Of a stretch of 64,000 bases of DNA, positions 1 through 6,991 are shown piece after piece. The notes under the pieces were generated by a model. That model was not told the origin of the DNA. It saw nothing but the letters and a program-made list of their open reading frames with translations, and did no database searches. Location of the stretch: the NCBI GenBank assembly GCA_046964515.1, contig JBKUYM010000001.1, positions 434,001 to 498,000 of the forward strand. Direction: 5' to 3'. A program made the translations under genes and the position numbers. Each line of letters starts with the position of its first letter. The first letter of the stretch is position 1. Source of the stretch: UMGS1663 sp046964515. GTDB taxonomy: Bacteria; Bacillota; Clostridia; TANB77; CAG-508.

Positions 1-488
1 CTAAAAATAGCACCCATAGAACCGAAGACGCCAGCAGAAGCAAGTCCCATAATAATGCCTGCTAAAATAACACCGGCGATAATGGCAACAACGCTTTTTT
101 TGAAGTCCATATCTAAAAAGCTAGCAGCAAGAGTACCTGTCCAGGCACCTGTACCAGGAAGTGGTATACCAACAAAAATAAATAAAGCAAAGTATAAACC
201 ACGACCAGCAGTTGCTTGTAATTTCTTGCCTCCTTTTTCCCCTTTTTCTAAACAAAATTTAAAAAACTTACCAATAAATTTTTTATCGGCGCCCCATATT
301 AATACTTTTCTTGCGAAGAAGAATATAATTGGAACAGGAAGCATATTTCCTAAAATGCAAATAATATAAAGAGGAATAATAGGAAGGGCTTCTCCTAACC
401 AAGGACTAAGTCCAATGGGAATAGCGCCCCTAAGTTCAATTAGAGGTACCATAGATACTAAAAAAACGACGAAATATTTTAAAAGCAT
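1..488 (-). CDS. Small multi-drug export family membrane protein, 3' end cut by window
   Basis: The minus strand reads from an ATG at 488 for 162 codons to the window edge without a stop, so the C-terminus is missing. The start is preceded by an AAAGGAG ribosome site. The protein is very hydrophobic with several membrane spans. It carries the ELRGAIPIG segment near residue 20, a G-x-PLPGTGAWTG segment near residue 115, and a G-x-IMG helix close to the visible end. These match the COG2426 'small multi-drug export protein' family of about 150-170 residues. The family name is historical, and substrate and direction of transport are not established. It stands alone on this strand and has its own promoter. 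Family call is fairly secure; function is not. Confidence 0.75.
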   Translation of the reverse strand, partial: MLLKYFVVFLVSMVPLIELRGAIPIGLSPWLGEALPIIPLYIICILGNMLPVPIIFFFARKVLIWGADKKFIGKFFKFCLEKGEKGGKKLQATAGRGLYFALFIFVGIPLPGTGAWTGTLAASFLDMDFKKSVVAIIAGVILAGIIMGLASAGVFGSMGAIF

Positions 489-520
489 AAGCAAACTCCT
501 TTATCTTTTTATCGAGAATT

Positions 521-549
521 ATTGTACTATAAGGATGGGTAAAAAGCAA
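521..549 (-). promoter_or_regulatory. Promoter of the small membrane exporter gene
   Basis: On the minus strand TTGCTT (549-544) is followed after exactly 17 bases by TACAAT (526-521), about 35 bases upstream of the ATG. Confidence 0.55.
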
Positions 550-633
550 GAGAAAATTAAAATATGCAAAAGGATTGTAGTATAAAATGTCAAAATAGGA
601 ATAAAGAGACAAGTAGTATTTTGTCGAAAATCA

Positions 634-662
634 TTGACAAATGATTTTTGTTAAACTATGAT
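634..662 (+). promoter_or_regulatory. Promoter of the TIM44-like/SPFH gene pair
   Basis: TTGACA (634-639), a 17-base spacer, then TATGAT (657-662): an almost perfect housekeeping-sigma promoter 35 bases upstream of the first gene of the pair. Confidence 0.75.
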
Positions 663-696
663 AAATTTAAGAAATAAAAGGAGACCATAGGGAAAC

Positions 697-1647
697 ATGA
701 AAAGGAAATTAGTTGTGATACTTACTGGTATTATTTTGTCCATTTCTACTTATTCTTTTGCAGATGTGGGAAGTTTTGACCGCTATGATAGTGGCTCTTC
801 TAGTGATTGGGGATCTAGTTCTTCTTCATCTAGTGATTGGAGCTCATCTAGTTCTTCTAGTAGCTGGGACGATGATGATGATTATAGTAGACATTCTACG
901 ACAACTGGAGTGGGGATAAATGGTATAGAGATTCTAGGTGTATTTGTATTTATGGCGATTGCCTATGTGTATATGATACAGAAATCTGCTAAAGACAAAA
1001 GAAAGAGAAGAAATATACCTTATACATCTAATAATTCTGCAAATAGGCCAATTATAGCAGATATTAATCAAGAAGCTTCAAATAGAAATGCAGAAAAAAT
1101 ACAACAAATAGACCCATTATTTTCTGAACAAAGGTTTATTGCTTGGAGCAAAGAGTTGTTTATAAAATTGCAAAATGCTTGGACAAAAAGAGATTGGGAA
1201 CCCATAAGACCTTTGGAAACAGAGATATTATTTGAACTACATCTTGCACAGATACAAGATTATATAGAAAGTAATCGTATTAATGTGATAGACAGAATTA
1301 GTATAACTTATGCTTACATTTATGCATTCAGACAAGACAATGGTAAAGATATTATAGAAGTTGCTTTAAAATCAGTTATGAAAGATTATGTGATAGATGC
1401 TACCACTAAAGAAGTTGTGGAAGGTAATAAAGAAGCAGATAGAGGAAATTTATATAGATTAACTTTTGAAAGAACAAGTGGCGTAAAAACGATGAAAGAG
1501 GTAGAAAGCATAAGGACAATGAACTGTCCAAATTGTGGAGCACCGACACAAATTACTTCTTCAGGAAAATGTGATTATTGTGGAAGTGTTATTACAACTA
1601 GAGACTATGGCTGGGTATTAGCTAATTTAGAACCATTTAGAAGATAA
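697..1647 (+). CDS. Exported/membrane TIM44-like protein with C-terminal zinc ribbon
   Basis: The 316-residue product starts with a signal peptide-like segment (KR then a hydrophobic run ending near TYSFA). A Ser/Asp-rich low-complexity stretch (about residues 28-65) and one transmembrane helix (about 75-95, GIEILGVFVFMAIAYVYMI) follow. The rest is a cytosolic TIM44-like domain, seen as the FSEQRFIAWSKELFIKLQNAW pattern near residue 145. The end carries a CPNCG...CDYCG zinc ribbon (about 277-296). The next gene starts 19 bases downstream and also ends in zinc ribbons, so the two probably act together at the membrane. Function of such proteins is unknown; the domain call rests on the characteristic pattern, not on a search. 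Confidence 0.7.
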   Translation: MKRKLVVILTGIILSISTYSFADVGSFDRYDSGSSSDWGSSSSSSSDWSSSSSSSSWDDDDDYSRHSTTTGVGINGIEILGVFVFMAIAYVYMIQKSAKDKRKRRNIPYTSNNSANRPIIADINQEASNRNAEKIQQIDPLFSEQRFIAWSKELFIKLQNAWTKRDWEPIRPLETEILFELHLAQIQDYIESNRINVIDRISITYAYIYAFRQDNGKDIIEVALKSVMKDYVIDATTKEVVEGNKEADRGNLYRLTFERTSGVKTMKEVESIRTMNCPNCGAPTQITSSGKCDYCGSVITTRDYGWVLANLEPFRR

Positions 1648-1666
1648 ATATAAGGAGGAAAAAAAG

Positions 1667-2860
1667 ATGGGACTTATTAAAGCCGCTACAAGCGCAATTG
1701 GAAGTACAATGCATGATCAATGGAAAGAAGTTATTCGCTGTGAGAATATGACAAATGATGTTTTAATGGTAAAACAAACAACACCAACAGGGGTGATTAC
1801 CAATAAAAGTACAATTATTGTAGCACCAGGACAATGTGCCATTATTTATGATAATGGAAAAGTAATGGATGCTACTGCAGAGGAGGGAATCTATACATTT
1901 GATACTTCTTCATCACCATCTTTTTTTGCTGGTCAATTTGGAGCAGTATTTAAAGAAATGTGGCAAAGATTTACCTATGATGGCGCTAGTGCAAAACAAC
2001 AAGCTGTTTTTTTCTTCAATATAAAAGAAATTGTAGATAATAAATTTGGAACAGCCACGCCGATTCCTTTTCAAGATTGGTCTCATCCGATACCTAACCA
2101 GATGACCAATATGATAACCCCTTTAAGTGTACAAATTAAATGTTATGGAACTTATACTTTCTTTATAGAAAATCCGGCTTTATTTATGATTAAATTAGCT
2201 GGTACAGCACAAATATACAAGAAACAACAGTTAACAGAACAATTAAGAAGCGAGGTTATGGCAGTATTTCAAAATATAGTTAACGAATTAGGGGATAGCA
2301 AACATAAAATACCTGTTTTAGAAATGCCAAGCCAAACAGATGAAATTAGAGAAATGATGGATGAAAAAGTTTTTGATGAACCAATAAGACAAAGAGGACT
2401 TAAAATTAATTGTTTCGCTGTAGAATCTGTAACCTTAGATGAAGAATCTAAACAAAAAATAGATGATTATGAATTAAGTTCTAATAGCTATATGCAACAA
2501 GGCAAAATGGTGGGGGCTTATTCAGAAGCTATTAAAAGTGCTGCTGAAAATCAAACAGGTAGTATGAATGGATTTATGGGAATCGGCATGATGAATATGG
2601 CAACAGGAAATATAGTAGGTAATGCGACAACTAGTTCTTGGCAACCTACAGAAAACAGTCATAAGGATTTACAAGAAGAAACAAAAACACAACAACCAGA
2701 CGAATGGAATTGTATTTGTGGTGCACAAAAGCAAAGAGGAAAATTTTGTATGCAATGTGGTAAGAAAAAGCCAGAAGAAAAACAATGTCCAACCTGTAAG
2801 AATAAAGTGCCAGAGGATGCTAAATTCTGTAGTCATTGTGGCAATCCATTAAAGAACTAA
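1667..2860 (+). CDS. SPFH/band-7 domain protein with C-terminal double zinc ribbon (YdjI-like)
   Basis: This 397-residue protein begins MGLIKAATSAIGSTMHDQWKE, typical of the YdjI/'virion core protein' SPFH family. The SPFH domain covers about residues 20-290 and includes a V-x-PGQCAIIYDNGKV strand and LRSEVMAVFQNIVNEL. There is no clear membrane span. A Gly/Met-rich linker (about 295-320) leads to a tail with two treble-clef-like ribbons, CICG...CMQCG and CPTCK...CSHCG. The ribosome site AAGGAGG precedes the ATG. It is co-transcribed with the upstream TIM44-like gene and closed by a strong terminator. SPFH proteins organise membrane microdomains; that role here is inferred from the family. 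Confidence 0.8.
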   Translation: MGLIKAATSAIGSTMHDQWKEVIRCENMTNDVLMVKQTTPTGVITNKSTIIVAPGQCAIIYDNGKVMDATAEEGIYTFDTSSSPSFFAGQFGAVFKEMWQRFTYDGASAKQQAVFFFNIKEIVDNKFGTATPIPFQDWSHPIPNQMTNMITPLSVQIKCYGTYTFFIENPALFMIKLAGTAQIYKKQQLTEQLRSEVMAVFQNIVNELGDSKHKIPVLEMPSQTDEIREMMDEKVFDEPIRQRGLKINCFAVESVTLDEESKQKIDDYELSSNSYMQQGKMVGAYSEAIKSAAENQTGSMNGFMGIGMMNMATGNIVGNATTSSWQPTENSHKDLQEETKTQQPDEWNCICGAQKQRGKFCMQCGKKKPEEKQCPTCKNKVPEDAKFCSHCGNPLKN

Positions 2861-2862
2861 AT

Positions 2863-2898
2863 AAATCCCACCTTATTCATTAAAATAAGGTGGGATTT
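2863..2898 (+). terminator. Rho-independent terminator after the SPFH gene
   Basis: A 15-bp perfect stem (2863-2877 with 2884-2898) around a 6-base loop, followed by TGTTATTGTTTT. The A-rich left flank may also let it serve the convergent gene ending at 2927. Confidence 0.85.
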
Positions 2899-2926
2899 GT
2901 TATTGTTTTGGAAAGGGAGTGCCTTT

Positions 2927-3661
2927 TTATATACCAAATACAGTTATAATATTATAAGCATTAGGAACCACGTTCGTACGATTTGCATATAAAGTAACCG
3001 TTTTTCCTTTTAAATTTTTTGTATCATATTTTACTAAATATACTTTATTAGAAAAAGTAGAATAATCTATATAATCAAGTGGTGTAGCATCTACCGAAAG
3101 TTTTAATTGTGAGGTATAACTAGAAGTAAACCAATTTCCATTTGTTAGTAAATAAAGGGTATCTTTGGTTACCGCGAAATCAACAGAGGTAGTGTTGGAA
3201 CTAAAATTATAATTGGCATAATAAACAGATAAATCACCGCCAGCTATATTTTGTATGTTTTGAGCCATAACTTGAGCACTATCAGTGTAGGCAGTAGAAA
3301 TTCCCTTATTTGTAATTGCTTGTGCAATAGTTGTTCTAAATTGTGTGAATTCTGTTTGAAGGGTAAGAAATTTATTTTGTAAATCTGTTAAATCTTTTTG
3401 TAGATTAGAGATAATTTCATCCTTTTTATGGGATTCTTCATCTTCTGCAATTTCACCATTAGATACTAACTCATCATAAAGTTGGTTTAATGCAATAGCC
3501 TCTGTTTGACTAGCCAAAGTGATATTTTCTTTTGCCTGTTTTGCTTTTGTGATAATGCCATTATCGCCAACTAATGTATTGATACTTACACCTGCTAAAA
3601 TAATTAATATAATAATGGTTATTACTAAACTGACTAAGGTAATACCAGATTTTTCTCTCAT
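2927..3661 (-). CDS. Prepilin-leader surface protein with coiled coil
   Basis: The 244-residue product opens with a class III (prepilin-type) leader: a short basic start, then SG|ITLVSLVITIIIL, a hydrophobic helix, and the family sequence INTLVGDNGIITKAKQAKEN. Glu at mature position 5, conserved in true type IV pilins, is absent. Residues about 75-115 form a coiled coil, then a short AQAITNKGISTAYTDS motif leads into a beta-rich C-terminal domain of unknown function. The AGGGATGAT ribosome site lies just upstream of the ATG. The first part of the gene and its whole upstream region are almost identical to those of the gene at 21150. Secreted or surface location is inferred from the leader. Confidence 0.75.
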   Translation of the reverse strand: MREKSGITLVSLVITIIILIILAGVSINTLVGDNGIITKAKQAKENITLASQTEAIALNQLYDELVSNGEIAEDEESHKKDEIISNLQKDLTDLQNKFLTLQTEFTQFRTTIAQAITNKGISTAYTDSAQVMAQNIQNIAGGDLSVYYANYNFSSNTTSVDFAVTKDTLYLLTNGNWFTSSYTSQLKLSVDATPLDYIDYSTFSNKVYLVKYDTKNLKGKTVTLYANRTNVVPNAYNIITVFGI

Positions 3662-3800
3662 TTATCATCCCTCTTTTTCTTATGTTTTCCCGTTTTTTTA
3701 ATTTAATACTTTTCTTAGATAATTCTATATTACCAATCGGTTAATGTCAATGCCTTATTTTTGGATATTTTTCTTAATTTTAGATGCGATTTCTATAAAA
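3570..3800 (-). repeat. Inverted copy of the promoter/5' gene module (partner at 21011-21241)
   Basis: Read on the minus strand from 3800, this matches 21011 onward with only about four mismatches in the first 170 bases. It covers the promoter, untranslated leader, ribosome site and first codons. Similarity then decays inside the coding region. Confidence 0.9.
3722..3750 (-). promoter_or_regulatory. Promoter of the prepilin-leader gene, with palindromic spacer
   Basis: Minus-strand TTGACA (3750-3745), 17-base spacer, TAGAAT (3727-3722). The spacer contains ACC-GATT-GGT, an interrupted palindrome also found at 21061 and, as ACC-AAAA-GGT, at 4281. It may be an operator shared by this gene family. 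Confidence 0.65.
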
Positions 3801-4280
3801 ATAGAATATAGAAAAGAAGGTGGAAAGACAATACACTTTATGTAATGTTTAGAACTATATAATATATATCCATAGAAAATGACAGATACCGTTAATGAAA
3901 GATTGAATGAATTATGGCAACAGCAGATTTTTCAAAAGATTTATTCAAATAAATTCAAGAATTGATTTTAAGGTGATGATTTATCACAAAAAGTAAAGAG
4001 TATGGAAATAAATATAAGAAGTGTAATGTAGATATTTAAGAAGTTGTAATGAAAATATTAAAATAAATAGACTTTAAAAATGCATTTAATACAGTGTTTT
4101 TTATAAATATTAAGATAAAGGCTCCATTGAGAATGAAAAGTTATCTCAAATTGGAACTCTTTTTAACATCTTTCTGATTGATAGACATATCAATGATTAT
4201 GACTATTTGTATTCACAAGATAACATAAAAAGAATTGAAGAAATAAAGAATGAAAAGGAAAATAGAAAAATAAAAGAAGA
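3801..4280. other. Gene-poor AT-rich stretch between divergent prepilin-leader genes
   Basis: No convincing gene. A 28-codon open frame starts at the ATG near 3879 and looks like decayed coding sequence. An imperfect GC-containing hairpin near 4128-4165 followed by T's resembles a relic terminator. From about 4195 the sequence is similar to 33825-33905, upstream of another family member. Confidence 0.4.
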
Positions 4281-4309
4281 TTGACATTAACCAAAAGGTA
4301 ATATAAAAT
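4281..4309 (+). promoter_or_regulatory. Promoter of the DGR-target-like gene
   Basis: TTGACA (4281-4286), 17-base spacer holding ACC-AAAA-GGT, TAAAAT (4304-4309). It is the same layout as 21061-21089 and the minus-strand copy at 3722-3750. Confidence 0.7.
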
Positions 4310-4367
4310 TATCGTATAAGAAAATATAAAAATGGAAAACATAAGAAAAAAAGAAGGGGAGATAAGC

Positions 4368-6098
4368 ATGAGAGAAAAAGTAAACCAAAAGGGTATTACA
4401 TTAATAGCATTAGTGATTACAATTATCGTATTAATCATTTTAGCAGGTGTAGCCATTAATACTTTAGTAGGAGAGAATGGGATTATTACACAAGCACAAA
4501 GAGCGAAAAATGAAACCGCACAAGGGCAAAAAGAAGAAGCAGGAGGATTAGCTAGTTTAGAACAACAAATAGATGAGGCAACTGGAAAAACGTATATAAC
4601 AGAAAAGGGCGTTAATAAACCACGATTAGCAACAGGAATGAAAGCCATCAAATTTACAAATCCAAGTGAAAGTGCTAAAGGAGAAGCACAAGACAGTAGC
4701 GAAAATGATACGGAATGGTATGATTATAATAGTAAAAAGTGGGCGAATAGCCAGACAGAAGATGGAAGTATGTGGGTATGGATACCTAGATATGCGTATA
4801 AAGTAAATGATAATCAAACCTTTGATATAAAGTTTTTAATAGGAACAACGGATAATTATTATGATGAAAATGGACAAATACAAACAGCCAAAAGATGTAA
4901 CAGTGTAGATGAAAATGTAGATACAACAACAGGATATACGGTGCATCCAGCTTTTACAGATGAAACAGCGATAAGTTATAGAAATGGAGGATGGGATAAA
5001 GAGCTAACTGGAATATGGGTAGCAAAATTCGAAGCAGGATATGCTAGTGGAAATAATAGCGCAACAGTTAAGGCAAGTAGTGTTAGCTATTCACAAAACA
5101 CTTCTAGTGTAAGAGGAGTAGAAAGAGGACAAAGTACGGAAGGGAGTGAATTGTCTCGTAACTGGTTAGATGGAATATATGGAAGTACAAATACAGCTAT
5201 AAAATATCCAACCTTCCAAGGAACCACGTATAGTATGAATTATATCAATCAAAATGATGCTTATAATATAGCCAAGGCTATGACAGAGAGTGGAAATATT
5301 TATGGATTAACTGCAAGTGCAGACTCCCACTTAATGAAAAATAGTGAATGGGGTGCAGTAGCATACTTAAGTCAAAGTAAATATGGATTAAATGGAACAG
5401 ATATTGCGATTAATAATGTTAACTTAAACAGTGGAGGAGTAGCAAGAACGCAGACAGCAGGAAAAAGTGGTGTAGATAGTGTATATGCTATAACCGGATG
5501 TACAACAGGAACAAATAATGGAGCGGAAAAAGTAACAACAATTGCCAATATTAATGGTACAACAGCTAATACAGCAGTAGACGGTGTATATACATGGAAT
5601 CAGTTAAGTGGAACAAAGGCTAGTTCATCAGGTACTATATATGGAATTTATGATTTAAGCGGAGGACTATGGGAAAGAACAGCAGCTTATGTAGCTAATG
5701 AAAATGAAAATTTAAAAACTTATGGTTCTAGTATAGCTTATGATGGTTCTACTTTAAAAACAACAAGTACAAAATATACAACAGCTTATCCATTTGATAG
5801 CACTATAGATAATACTAGTATTATAAATAATGATACAAATTTAAATACGGCAAGTGCCAACAATTATAAGAAAGATACTTCAATCTATGGCGACGGTATC
5901 CAAGAGACTTCAATAACCGGAACTGGAAATACTAGTTGGTATGGTGACTACTCGTATTACACAGGCTTAAATAATCCATTCTCACTTCGTGGCGGTTATT
6001 TCTGGCATGGATCAGGTGCTGGTTTGTTCTATTTCCATCGCAGTCCTGGTGGCAGCGGTTACGGTGGCGGGTTCCGCACGGTGCTGGCTGTGTCCTAG
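4368..6098 (+). CDS. Prepilin-leader surface protein ending in a putative DGR-diversified C-type-lectin/FGE-like domain
   Basis: I start at ATG 4368, behind AAGGGGAGATAAGC; an in-frame ATG at 4332 has no ribosome site. The 576-residue product has a prepilin-type leader (KG|ITLIALVITIIVLIILAG), a short helical region, then a large domain. That domain has GSMWVWIPRYAYKV, the ISYRNGGWDKELTGIWVAKFEAG segment and GTIYGIYDLSGGLWE, consistent with a formylglycine-generating-enzyme/C-type-lectin fold. It is about 90% identical over long stretches to the product of 40434 and close to that of 37240. The last ~55 codons (from 5937) switch abruptly to GC-rich codons and carry the variable-region signature described separately. 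It is probably secreted and displayed as a binding protein; ligand unknown. Fold and display are inferred. Confidence 0.8.
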   Translation: MREKVNQKGITLIALVITIIVLIILAGVAINTLVGENGIITQAQRAKNETAQGQKEEAGGLASLEQQIDEATGKTYITEKGVNKPRLATGMKAIKFTNPSESAKGEAQDSSENDTEWYDYNSKKWANSQTEDGSMWVWIPRYAYKVNDNQTFDIKFLIGTTDNYYDENGQIQTAKRCNSVDENVDTTTGYTVHPAFTDETAISYRNGGWDKELTGIWVAKFEAGYASGNNSATVKASSVSYSQNTSSVRGVERGQSTEGSELSRNWLDGIYGSTNTAIKYPTFQGTTYSMNYINQNDAYNIAKAMTESGNIYGLTASADSHLMKNSEWGAVAYLSQSKYGLNGTDIAINNVNLNSGGVARTQTAGKSGVDSVYAITGCTTGTNNGAEKVTTIANINGTTANTAVDGVYTWNQLSGTKASSSGTIYGIYDLSGGLWERTAAYVANENENLKTYGSSIAYDGSTLKTTSTKYTTAYPFDSTIDNTSIINNDTNLNTASANNYKKDTSIYGDGIQETSITGTGNTSWYGDYSYYTGLNNPFSLRGGYFWHGSGAGLFYFHRSPGGSGYGGGFRTVLAVS

Positions 6099-6101
6099 CA
6101 G
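5937..6101 (+). other. Putative DGR variable region 1 (VR1)
   Basis: This is the 3' end of the gene starting at 4368. GC content and codon choice (CGC, CTG, GGC, GTG, TCC) jump relative to the AT-rich body. Compared with 41991-42155, differences cluster at codons ending T/C and change their first two bases (TAT/CTT, CAT/TAT, CAT/TCT, AGT/GAT, CCT/GGT, GGT/AAT, GGT/ATT, GGC/TAT). That is expected if the template had AAT/AAC there and adenines were mutagenised. The end, from GGGTTCCGCACGGTGCTGG through the TAG stop and CA, is nearly invariant, like an initiation-of-mutagenic-homology block. Confidence 0.7.
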
Positions 6102-6103
6102 AT

Positions 6104-6127
6104 ATATAAAGAATGCTTTGTATATAG
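6104..6127 (+). other. Imperfect palindrome immediately after VR1
   Basis: TATATAAAG-AATG-CTTTGTATATA can form a hairpin or cruciform a few bases past the stop codon. Some DGRs need such a structure just downstream of the variable region. I saw no equally clear one after the second VR, so this is suggestive only. Confidence 0.35.
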
Positions 6128-6170
6128 GATAATAATAAACTAAATAAGTAACTTAAATGAAAGTAAAATA

Positions 6171-6210
6171 AAAAAATAGGATGAAGGAGATAAAATTCTC
6201 ACCTATTTTT
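6171..6210 (+). terminator. Terminator of the VR1 gene
   Basis: AAAAATAGG pairs with CCTATTTTT, with inner GGAGA/TCTC pairing. The right arm itself supplies the T-run. Confidence 0.55.
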
Positions 6211-6346
6211 ATGTAAGAGCATGAATGTATAAGATATAAAGAAAAAAGGTTAATTCGTAATAAGATAATCATTATTTTAACTTTATTATATATACAAGTT
6301 ACGACACAAACTATATGATAAAAATAGAAATTGTAAAAAATTCCTT

Positions 6347-6389
6347 AAAAAAACCGAGCAGAAAGGGTAAAAATTCTACTCGGTTTTTT
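6347..6389. terminator. Bidirectional terminator-like hairpin
   Basis: A 16-base stem with one mismatch (AAAAAACCGAGCAGAA with TTCTACTCGGTTTTTT) and a 10-base loop, giving T-runs on either strand. It lies in a gene-free stretch and probably insulates rpoB from the upstream gene. Confidence 0.7.
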
Positions 6390-6550
6390 CTTAGAAAATG
6401 AAATGTAATCATGAAAAATTGTATCTCAAATGGTATCATGTTAATATGAAAAACAAAACATATGCCAAAACAATTAAAATTACCACTAGACATTGAAAGA
6501 ATGATGGATTTTATAATTCTACAAAATTATTTGAAAAATCTATAAAAAAG
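6390..6550 (+). other. Gene-free AT-rich stretch
   Basis: Only a 27-codon open frame from the ATG at 6462 is present, without a ribosome site. I do not call it a gene. Confidence 0.4.
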
Positions 6551-6551
6551 A

Positions 6552-6581
6552 TTGACAAGATTACCCTTTTTGCAGTATACT
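6552..6581 (+). promoter_or_regulatory. Promoter of rpoB
   Basis: TTGACA (6552-6557), 18-base spacer, TATACT (6576-6581). It sits 410 bases upstream of rpoB and creates a long 5' leader. Confidence 0.65.
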
Positions 6582-6589
6582 AAAATAGT

Positions 6590-6977
6590 ATAAGGAGTTT
6601 TATCGCCAAAAGAGAAAGATAAAACAAAAAGATAACGCCAAACATAGAAAAATAGTGGGGTTGATCAAAATATTCACGTTAAAAATGAGAGATAAGTAAT
6701 AGGGAACAAAAGCAAAGATAGTTGGCAAAAAATAATATATTGCCGACATATCTTTTTGTTGCCTATTTGTCTGTTTAAGTACATTTTAATAAGAAGAGGA
6801 ATTAGCTATATCTTATTAGTAAAGGTTTGTTTTTTATAAGCAGGAAAACAGATAGGTATGTATGAGATAATTGTATAAGAGGGACTTCTTTTTATCTATA
6901 AATTTTATTCACAAAAGTAGCTAAAATGTTAAAAATACATTTTATGCGTTAAAATTTGTATCTGCTTAAATTTATTT
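6590..6977 (+). promoter_or_regulatory. Long structured rpoB leader with internal terminator-like hairpin
   Basis: About 390 bases between the promoter and rpoB hold no gene. Around 6716-6760, AGATA...GGCAA pairs with TTGCC...TATCT and is followed by TTTTTG, like an attenuator. Downstream, CCTATTTGTCTGTTT (6765-6779) can partly pair with AAACAGATAGG (6847-6857). No rplJ/rplL genes precede rpoB. Autoregulation of RNA polymerase synthesis is possible but inferred only. Confidence 0.4.
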
Positions 6978-6991
6978 AGGGGTGATTGGTT

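Noticed and set aside
2622..2852. 76-codon frame inside the SPFH gene
   Set aside because: Out-of-frame reading of the zinc-ribbon coding region.
4332..4367. Longer N-terminus for the first DGR-target gene
   Set aside because: The ATG at 4332 has no ribosome site and would put 12 charged residues before a normal prepilin leader.
6311..6493. 60-codon minus-strand frame upstream of rpoB
   Set aside because: Covers the terminator hairpin, no ribosome site, no similarity to a known protein.
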